Source of the DNA: Alphaproteobacteria bacterium | GTDB taxonomy: Bacteria > Pseudomonadota > Alphaproteobacteria > Micropepsales > Micropepsaceae | Reading direction: 5' to 3' | DNA: 57,602 nt | NCBI GenBank assembly: GCA_017307355.1 | Contig: JAFKFG010000023.1 | Location: 1-57,602 of the forward strand | Shown: positions 52,205 to 57,602 of the stretch, piece by piece | How the letters are laid out: every line of letters starts with the position of its first letter | How positions within the stretch are numbered: position 1 is the first letter of the stretch | Notes under the pieces: generated by a model | What the model saw: only the letters and a program-made list of their open reading frames with translations | Databases searched by the model: none | Told to the model about the DNA's origin: nothing | Program-made: the position numbers and the translations under genes

Positions 52205-52498
52205 TCAGCCCGGAAGCCAGTTCTTGTAATAGGGCCGGGGACGGTAGCCCTTGGCGGTCATGCAGCGGCCATAGATCCCGTTATAGGTCCGGTTGCGCTG
52301 ATACCGCGTTCCGTCCATGCCCCTGGGATCGTAGGTGAGGAAATCCTGAGCCTGAAGGCGGCAGCCATTGTCGTCGCGCTCGAACCGGTCGGGCGGCACG
52401 CCTTTGGCCTCGAAGAAATCGCCGTCCTGGCGAACCAGGCTGGTGCATCCGGCCACGGACAGAAGGCCGATCGTCAGGCAAAGAAAAAGGGCGCGCAT
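52205..52498 (-). CDS. Small lipoprotein of unknown function
   Basis: 97 residues from the ATG at 52498. MRALFLCLTIGLLSVAGC is a lipoprotein signal with lipobox VAGC, so Cys18 should be acylated. The mature ~80 residues (CTSLVRQDGDFF ... GRCMTAKGYRPRPYYKNW) contain two further Cys but no domain I recognise; the MTAKGY ending is seen in several small envelope lipoproteins. Both its start codon and Shine-Dalgarno sequence lie within the hairpin described at 52481-52518. Confidence 0.75.
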   Translation of the reverse strand: MRALFLCLTIGLLSVAGCTSLVRQDGDFFEAKGVPPDRFERDDNGCRLQAQDFLTYDPRGMDGTRYQRNRTYNGIYGRCMTAKGYRPRPYYKNWLPG

Positions 52499-52518
52499 AC
52501 CGGTCTGGTAGCGCGCCC
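52481..52518 (-). terminator. Terminator-like hairpin of ahcY overlapping a lipoprotein start
   Basis: On the minus strand GGGCGCGCTACC pairs with GGTATGCGCGCCC (one bulged T), loop AGACC, followed by TTTTTCTT. It begins 22 bases after the ahcY stop and has all features of an intrinsic terminator. The right arm contains the lipoprotein ATG, and the left arm takes part of its GGAAGGGG ribosome-binding site. Confidence 0.75.
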
Positions 52519-52540
52519 CTTCCGGTGAGATCAAGCGACC

Positions 52541-53944
52541 TTAGTAGCGATACGTATCCGGCTTGTATGGGCCGGCTTTCGGGATGTTGATGTAGTCGGA
52601 CTGCTTGGTGGACAGTTCGGTGAGGTTGACCCCGATCTTGGCCAGGTGCAGGCGGGCCACTTTCTCGTCCAGCTGCTTGGGCAGGGTATAGACCTTCTTC
52701 TGATACTTGCCCGGATTGGTGAAGAGTTCGATCTGGGCCAGGGTCTGGTTGGTGAAGGAAGCGCTCATCACGAAGGAGGGATGCCCCATCGCGTTGCCCA
52801 GATTGACCAGGCGGCCTTCGGACAAAAGGATGATGCGCTTGCCGTCGGGGAATTCGACTTCATCCACCTGCGGCTTGACATTGTGCCACTGGAAATTCTT
52901 CAGCGCGCCGACCTGAATTTCGCTGTCGAAATGGCCGATGTTGCAGACGATGGCGCGGTCCTTCATCGCCCGCATGTGATCGACCGTGATCACATCGACA
53001 TTGCCGGTGGCGGTCACGAAGATGTCGGCGCGGGGCGCCGCGTCTTCCATGGTGACGACTTCATAGCCTTCCATCGCCGCTTGCAGCGCGCAGATCGGAT
53101 CGATTTCGCTGACCATGACGCGGCAGCCGGCCTGGCGCAGTGAGGCGGCCGAGCCTTTGCCCACATCGCCGAAGCCGGCGACCATCGCCACCTTGCCCGA
53201 CATCATCACGTCGGTGCCGCGGCGGATGCCGTCGACCAGGCTTTCGCGGCAGCCATAGAGATTGTCGAACTTCGACTTGGTGACGCTGTCATTCACATTG
53301 ATGGCGGGGAAGAGGAGCTTGCCGTCCTTTTCCATCTGGTAGAGGCGATGCACGCCGGTAGTGGTTTCTTCCGACACGCCCTTGATGCTGGCGGCCAGGG
53401 CCGCGAACCAGCCCGGCTTTTCCTTCAAGGTGCGCTTGATCAGCGCGTAGAAGACTTCCTCTTCCTCATTCTCCGGCTTGTCGAGGAACACAGCGTCGCC
53501 CTTTTCGGCGCGCAGGCCCGCATGCACCAGCATGGTGGCGTCGCCGCCATCGTCCAGGATCATGTTGGGCAGACCGCCGTCACCCCATTCCAGGATCTTG
53601 CGGGTGTAGTTCCAGTAATCGACCAGGCTTTCGCCCTTGACCGCGAACACCGGAATGCCCTTGGCGGCGATGGCGGCGGCGGCATGGTCCTGGGTCGAAT
53701 AGATGTTGCAGGAGGCCCAGCGGATGTCGGCGCCCAGGGCGGCCAGGGTCTCTATCAGCACGGCGGTCTGGATGGTCATGTGCAGGGAGCCGGCGATGCG
53801 GGCGCCCTTCAGGATCTGCTTGGGACCGTATTCGGCGCGGGTCGCCATCAGGCCCGGCATTTCGATCTCGGCGATGGCCAGTTCCTTGCGGCCCCATTCG
53901 GCCAGGCTAATGTCTTTGACGACGTAGTCGGTATTGGCGGCCAT
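52541..53944 (-). CDS. ahcY: Adenosylhomocysteinase (SAH hydrolase)
   Basis: 467 residues from the ATG at 53944 ([11 protein letters not shown]); upstream in-frame starts give a non-homologous leader. [19 protein letters not shown] holds the NAD+ loop (GFGDVGKG), and [14 protein letters not shown] and the terminal KPDTYRY are the family C-terminus. It splits S-adenosylhomocysteine to adenosine and homocysteine, relieving methyltransferase inhibition. The insertion typical of bacterial enzymes is present. I could not recognise a SAH riboswitch upstream. Confidence 0.97.
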   Translation of the reverse strand: MAANTDYVVKDISLAEWGRKELAIAEIEMPGLMATRAEYGPKQILKGARIAGSLHMTIQTAVLIETLAALGADIRWASCNIYSTQDHAAAAIAAKGIPVFAVKGESLVDYWNYTRKILEWGDGGLPNMILDDGGDATMLVHAGLRAEKGDAVFLDKPENEEEEVFYALIKRTLKEKPGWFAALAASIKGVSEETTTGVHRLYQMEKDGKLLFPAINVNDSVTKSKFDNLYGCRESLVDGIRRGTDVMMSGKVAMVAGFGDVGKGSAASLRQAGCRVMVSEIDPICALQAAMEGYEVVTMEDAAPRADIFVTATGNVDVITVDHMRAMKDRAIVCNIGHFDSEIQVGALKNFQWHNVKPQVDEVEFPDGKRIILLSEGRLVNLGNAMGHPSFVMSASFTNQTLAQIELFTNPGKYQKKVYTLPKQLDEKVARLHLAKIGVNLTELSTKQSDYINIPKAGPYKPDTYRY

Positions 53945-54032
53945 ATGGGCGATTCCCTCAATTGCGGGCCCGCTCATAGCAGCGGGACGGGAGAGGGGCA
54001 AGAAGGATATAAAGAAAACTGCATATCTTCGT

Positions 54033-54914
54033 TCAGGGTCCCTCGACCTTGTACCCGGCGGTCCTGAGCAAGGCCGGAACCCCGTCGGGACCGGCCAGAT
54101 GGCCCGCCCCCACGGTGATGAAGAAGACCCGCTTTTCCCGCAGCATGGTCTGGATCTGCAGGGCCCAGCGCCGGTTGCGATCCGTGAGCAGGGCTTTCTT
54201 CACGTCGGGCTGGTCGGCCAGTTCGGCATTCATCAGGGCGGCCAGCTTGTCCGCCTTGCCCTCGCTCCAGGCCGCGATCATGGGGGCCAGATCGTCTTCG
54301 TCTTTCCGGTAGTTCTTCAGGTCGGCGGCAAATTCCTCGATCTGCAATTTGTCGTCGCTTCCGGCCAGAAGGCGCAGTTGCTGCTCGATGGTCTCGAAGA
54401 AGCGGCTGGGCTTGTGCGCCTTGGCGGCGGCGAGCATCACCGCATGGTCCACGCCGGCATCCGCGGAATAATGGCGCGCGGTGCCTTCGGCCACCAGCAA
54501 CTGCAAGGACACCAACCAGGGTTTTTCATGATCGACCACATCCGCGGGAAGTCCCGCCGATTTTATCGCGGCGTCGAAATCCGCGCGCACGGGCGGCGCC
54601 AGCATCTGCCGAAGCGACTGGCCCGGCGGCAGCATGCCCATCTCGGCGACCAACTCGCGGATCCGGTCTTGGGCTTTTTCATCGGTCGAGACTTCGAAGA
54701 CAAAGACATTCGCCTTGGCCATGGCAGTTTTGATCGCCGGCGTATGCCAATCGATATTCTTGGGCAGAAGATGAATGGAACCCAGGAGATAGACTTCTCC
54801 CACCGGGCCTTTGACATGCCAGAGCGCGGGATGGGCTTTGACGACCGGTTCGGCGGCGGCGGGCGCCAGAAGCAGAAACGAAAAAAGCAGGGCCGCGAGG
54901 GATCGAAACTTCAT
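54033..54914 (-). CDS. TraB/GumN family protein
   Basis: 293 residues with a signal peptide ([21 protein letters not shown]). Two GX-type motifs of the family are visible: [11 protein letters not shown] near the N-terminus and [16 protein letters not shown] near the C-terminus, with conserved His in each, proposed in related Tiki proteins to bind metal. The bacterial role is unclear. It is inserted between ahcY and the PTS genes, which are often adjacent in relatives. Confidence 0.85.
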   Translation of the reverse strand: MKFRSLAALLFSFLLLAPAAAEPVVKAHPALWHVKGPVGEVYLLGSIHLLPKNIDWHTPAIKTAMAKANVFVFEVSTDEKAQDRIRELVAEMGMLPPGQSLRQMLAPPVRADFDAAIKSAGLPADVVDHEKPWLVSLQLLVAEGTARHYSADAGVDHAVMLAAAKAHKPSRFFETIEQQLRLLAGSDDKLQIEEFAADLKNYRKDEDDLAPMIAAWSEGKADKLAALMNAELADQPDVKKALLTDRNRRWALQIQTMLREKRVFFITVGAGHLAGPDGVPALLRTAGYKVEGP

Positions 54915-54967
54915 GTCACCTTTCCTGCCGCGCGCAAAGTCTACGCTGACGCTACTTTGCGCTTGGC

Positions 54968-55000
54968 AAGAGTGATGGCCGCGAAGCGGCCATCACTCTT
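54968..55000 (-). terminator. Perfect palindrome over the ptsH stop codon
   Basis: AAGAGTGATGGCCGC (54968-54982) and GCGGCCATCACTCTT (54986-55000) form a perfect 15-bp stem with a 3-base loop. The ptsH stop (complement of 54993-54995) lies within the upstream arm on the minus strand. No T run follows; it could stabilise the mRNA 3' end or work with Rho. Confidence 0.6.
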
Positions 55001-55268
55001 CACCGAATTTCGCGTCGATCAGAGCCAGCATCGCCGTCATCGCGGCTTCGGCGTCCGGGCCTTTGACTTCGACCTGGATTTCGCTCCCCAGGCTGGCGGC
55101 CAGCATCATCAGGCCCATGATCGAGCGGCCATTCACGCGCGTGCCGTCCCTGATGATGGTGATTTCGGACTGGAACCGCGCCGAGGCTTCCACCACCTTG
55201 GCGCTGGCGCGCGCGTGCAGGCCGCGCTTGTTGGTGATCTTCGCGATAGCCCGAAGCGTCTCGCTCAA
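54993..55268 (-). CDS. ptsH: Phosphocarrier protein HPr
   Basis: 91 residues from a TTG start at 55268 that overlaps the EIIA stop as TTGA; no ATG lies in a sensible place. The active-site His18 is in NKRGLHARAS, and Ser49 in NGRSIMGLMMLAAS is the regulatory site phosphorylated by HprK. It passes phosphate from EI to EIIA proteins. There are no sugar-specific IIB or IIC genes here, so its role is regulatory. Confidence 0.93.
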   Translation of the reverse strand: MSETLRAIAKITNKRGLHARASAKVVEASARFQSEITIIRDGTRVNGRSIMGLMMLAASLGSEIQVEVKGPDAEAAMTAMLALIDAKFGEE

Positions 55269-55669
55269 GCGGGGGCACCCAGGTCGGCCGAACCGGCGCG
55301 CATATATTTGCGGCCGGCATCGATCGCCTCTTTCACGGCCTGTTCCAGCGGCAGCTTGCCCCTGATGTCGATCAGCTTGATCAGGCTGGGCAGATTGACC
55401 CCCGCCAGGACTTCGATCTTGGTGCGGTCGAGCAGGGTGAGCGCCAGATTGCAGGGCGTGCCGCCGAACATGTCGGTGGCGATCACCACGCCGCGGCCGG
55501 TATCGACGGCTTTCGCCGCCGCGGCAATTTCGCGTTGACGCCGCTCGATATCGTCTTCGGGCCCGATGCAGACCGCCCGCAAATTGGTTTGGGGGCCCAC
55601 CATATGCTCCATCGCCGCAATGAATTCCTGGGCGAGGCGGCCGTGGGTGACGAGAACAAGACCGAGCAT
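55265..55669 (-). CDS. PTS EIIA component, mannose family
   Basis: 134 residues from the ATG at 55669 (MLGLVLVTHG); the open frame runs further upstream but is unsupported. The phospho-accepting His9 is in VTHGRLAQEF, and IATDMFGGTPCNLAL is the family dimer/active-site loop. In alphaproteobacteria this EIIA-Man acts without transport partners, sensing carbon state with HPr and HprK. Coupled to ptsH by a 4-base overlap. Confidence 0.92.
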   Translation of the reverse strand: MLGLVLVTHGRLAQEFIAAMEHMVGPQTNLRAVCIGPEDDIERRQREIAAAAKAVDTGRGVVIATDMFGGTPCNLALTLLDRTKIEVLAGVNLPSLIKLIDIRGKLPLEQAVKEAIDAGRKYMRAGSADLGAPA

Positions 55670-55740
55670 GAATGCGTCCGTTGCAAAGCAGGGGAAAATA
55701 GGCCGGAAGTTCCGCAAGGCAAGGCTTATTTCCGACATTC

Positions 55741-56202
55741 TTATGTGGGGTTAAAATCCTCGCGGAACAAGCCTCTGGAAAAGGCTCGCAAAGCAAGGCG
55801 AATTCGGGCGGGCGCGCCAGGCAAGGCGCCGTCCAATATGATGAACGGCAAGGGTTTCGCGGCTTTCAAAGGTGCCGGAGGCTCGTAGCAAACGGCATCG
55901 GGCAGGCGTTTCCACGGGGCACCCAGCTTGACCGCCAGTCCCAGCTTCACGTTTTTGACGAAAGGCAGAGTGACAATCCCCAGACCCCGCGCTTCCAGCA
56001 ATCCCGCGATGCTTTTGGGTGCGCGCGCGTGCAGCATGCCGCGCGAGACATAGAGCTCGGTGCGATCGTCCGATACCAGCCGCGCGCCATCGTCGATCAG
56101 GCGCAGCGCCAAATCTGATTTCCCCGCGCCGCTGTCGCCCAGGATCAGAACGCCATGCTTGCCGATGGCGACGCAACTGGCGTGAATGTTGACGGTTTTC
56201 AT
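55741..56202 (-). CDS. hprK: HPr kinase/phosphorylase, short alphaproteobacterial form
   Basis: 153 residues with the P-loop GDSGAGKS at 22-29 and the C-terminal catalytic core only; the N-terminal domain of Firmicutes HprK is absent, as is usual in this class. It phosphorylates or dephosphorylates HPr at Ser. The gene starts 6 bases after the chvG stop, so the sensor kinase and hprK are probably co-transcribed. Confidence 0.92.
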   Translation of the reverse strand: MKTVNIHASCVAIGKHGVLILGDSGAGKSDLALRLIDDGARLVSDDRTELYVSRGMLHARAPKSIAGLLEARGLGIVTLPFVKNVKLGLAVKLGAPWKRLPDAVCYEPPAPLKAAKPLPFIILDGALPGAPARIRLALRAFSRGLFREDFNPT

Positions 56203-56208
56203 CTCGGC

Positions 56209-57602
56209 TTATGCTTGCGTGGCGGGAAGTTCGACCACGAAGCGCGCGCCGCCGCTGACCTGACCGGGCACGCGCGGCGGACGATTCTCCGCCCAGATAC
56301 GGCCGCCGGCGTTCTGGGTGATCTGACGAGCGATCGAAAGTCCGAGGCCGGAATTCTTGCCGAAAGTTTCACCCGGCCGTTCCGTGTAGAAGCGCTCGAA
56401 AATGGATTCCAGATTGTCGGGCGGAATGCCCGGGCCGGTGTCTTCGACCGTCACGCGGGCGAAGGCGTGGTGCAGCTGCGCGGTGATGACGATCTCGTCG
56501 CCATCCTTGCTGAAGGAAATCGCATTGTCGATCAGGTTGCGGAAAACCTGGCCCAGCCTTTCGTCGTGACCCATGATCTTGGTGCCGGCCGGAAGCTCAT
56601 CCTTCAGGACCACCGCCACATCCCGGTCGCGGTCGGTGGCTTCATAGACATCGACGATGGTCTTCAGCAGATGGGAGACATCGATCTCGGTGCGGGCTTC
56701 GCGCGAAAGCTCGGCGTCGAGGCGCGAGGCGTCGGAAATATCGGTGATCAGCCGGTCGATGCGCTTCACGTCGGCGCGCACCAGCGCCATCAATTTCTGG
56801 CGCGAGGCATCGTCGGGCGCGCGGATCAGCATTTCCATCGCCGAGGCCAGGGAGGTGAGGGGGTTCTTCAACTCATGCGCCACATCGGCGGCAAAGCGCT
56901 CGATGGCGCCGATGCGGTCGTACAGCGCGGCGGTCATTTCCTTGAAGCTGTCGGCCAGGTCGCCGATCTCGTCATTGCGTTCGGGGAAGCCGGGAATGGC
57001 ATCGCGGCCGCCGATGCCGGACCGCACCTGGTCGGCCGCGGCCGCCAGGCGCCGCACCGGTTCGGCGATGGTGCCGGCCAGATAAAGCGAGGAAAGCAGC
57101 ATCACTCCGAACGCCACCAGAAAGACTTCGAACAGGATGAAGCGTTCCTGGCGCAGGATGTCGTCGATGTCGCCGCCTTCGGTGGTGACGAACAATTCGC
57201 CGTAAAGAAGAAGCACGCCGCGGATGGGCACCGCCACCGACAGAACCAGCCGGTTCTGGGAATCCACCCGCTCGGCGCTGGACGCCTGGCCCAGCATGGC
57301 GTCGTTCACTTCCGGATAGATGCGTCCATCCTCGCCGCCTTCGGCATATTTGCCCAAGGTGGTGAACGGGTGCACGCCCATGGCGCTGTCATAGATGCGC
57401 TGGCCCCATTCCTTGATCTGGCTCCAGCGGTCCAGCGGCGGCAGCGGCGTCACCTGGATCACGTTGCGCGGCAAAAGCAGGCGCGTATCCGCCACCTGGC
57501 GCCCGTTGGGAAGATAGAGCCGTCCCCTAAGGCGCGTGGGCGCGATCAGTTCGCGCAGCAGCGGCTCGTCCAGATCCACGTCCAGCGACTGGGTCTTGTT
57601 GT
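56209..57602 (-). CDS. chvG: ChvG/ExoS-type sensor histidine kinase, partial (5' end outside window)
   Basis: At least 463 residues are visible; the N-terminal part lies beyond the window edge. Order from the edge: periplasmic sensor region, membrane segment (~FEVFLVAFGVMLLSSLYLAG), HAMP, HisKA with FAADVAHELKNPLTS (phospho-His), and HATPase boxes NLIDNAISFS, DTGPGIP and GLGLSIARQI. In relatives ChvG with ChvI responds to acid and envelope stress and host contact. The chvG-hprK-EIIA-ptsH order is standard. chvI should lie just outside the window. Confidence 0.9.
   Translation of the reverse strand, partial: NKTQSLDVDLDEPLLRELIAPTRLRGRLYLPNGRQVADTRLLLPRNVIQVTPLPPLDRWSQIKEWGQRIYDSAMGVHPFTTLGKYAEGGEDGRIYPEVNDAMLGQASSAERVDSQNRLVLSVAVPIRGVLLLYGELFVTTEGGDIDDILRQERFILFEVFLVAFGVMLLSSLYLAGTIAEPVRRLAAAADQVRSGIGGRDAIPGFPERNDEIGDLADSFKEMTAALYDRIGAIERFAADVAHELKNPLTSLASAMEMLIRAPDDASRQKLMALVRADVKRIDRLITDISDASRLDAELSREARTEIDVSHLLKTIVDVYEATDRDRDVAVVLKDELPAGTKIMGHDERLGQVFRNLIDNAISFSKDGDEIVITAQLHHAFARVTVEDTGPGIPPDNLESIFERFYTERPGETFGKNSGLGLSIARQITQNAGGRIWAENRPPRVPGQVSGGARFVVELPATQA

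Noticed and set aside
53945..54032. SAH riboswitch upstream of ahcY
   Set aside because: The 88-base gap has no recognisable conserved stem or core bases of SAH or SAM/SAH riboswitches.
1..57602. CRISPR array, prophage, insertion sequence or toxin-antitoxin system
   Set aside because: No regularly spaced repeats, transposase, integrase or phage genes were seen; the window is chromosomal core with short accessory blocks.

Overview
The window is GC-rich, densely coded DNA from an alphaproteobacterium. Evidence is the gene order (kdsD-lptC-lptA-lptB-rpoN-ptsN; tRNA-Ala / FYDLN-acid protein / aroA-cmk-rpsA; trpF-trpB-trpA-accD-folC; trxA / addA-addB / murU-amgK-tsaE; divL / ahcY / ptsH-EIIA-hprK-chvG), a short HprK of the alphaproteobacterial type, a DUF1150-Hsp20 pair and a DivL-type tyrosine pseudo-kinase. 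No 16S rRNA or other definitive marker is present. A deep-branching, soil-type lineage near Caulobacterales, Micropepsales or Rhizobiales is only an inference.

Layout. (1) 1-6394: accessory metabolism. The 3' part of a periplasmic PQQ dehydrogenase is followed by a cytochrome c/NHL-propeller fusion protein, then two transporter modules, each led by a closely related ~70-residue DUF3311 membrane protein: DUF3311 + sodium:solute symporter, and DUF3311 + OFA-family MFS carrier. (2) 6406-11329: a transketolase/AceE-like ThDP enzyme, an exported SUMF1-domain protein, a TonB/TolA-like protein and an RNase D-type exonuclease, with two copies of a structured intergenic repeat. (3) 11679-16830: LPS-transport and sigma-54 block. 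(4) 16843-18354: exported cyclophilin and small heat-shock operon. (5) 18482-23149: two GMC oxidoreductases with a short signal-bearing partner, and a divergent aldo/keto reductase. (6) 23318-28410: tRNA-Ala(GGC), FYDLN protein, aroA-cmk-rpsA and a small histone H1-like protein. (7) 28511-36425: DMT transporter, DUF4337 protein, ihfB, pyrF and the tightly coupled trpF-trpB-trpA-accD-folC run. (8) 36477-47858, minus strand: M28 peptidase, thioredoxin, AddAB, MurU-AmgK and TsaE. (9) 47974-49518: ferredoxin reductase and [2Fe-2S] ferredoxin. (10) 49612-57602, minus strand: DivL, a lipoprotein, AhcY, a TraB/GumN protein, the regulatory PTS (HPr, EIIA, HprK) and the ChvG kinase running off the end.

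How genes work together. The first block looks like a system for periplasmic oxidation and carboxylate uptake. The kdsD-lpt block makes and exports LPS. rpoN/ptsN and ptsH/EIIA/hprK/chvG are two parts of the non-transporting nitrogen/carbon PTS and its linked two-component signalling. AmgK-MurU recycles MurNAc into peptidoglycan, AddAB repairs double-strand breaks, and DivL belongs to the CtrA cell-cycle pathway. The most notable items are the DUF3311-paired transporters, the PQQ-DH/cytochrome-NHL pair, the covarying intergenic repeat, the inverted repeat that embraces the tRNA-Ala 3' end, the terminator-like hairpin that contains the start codon of a lipoprotein gene, and the absence of hpf between rpoN and ptsN. 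I saw no CRISPR array, insertion sequence, prophage or clear defence system.
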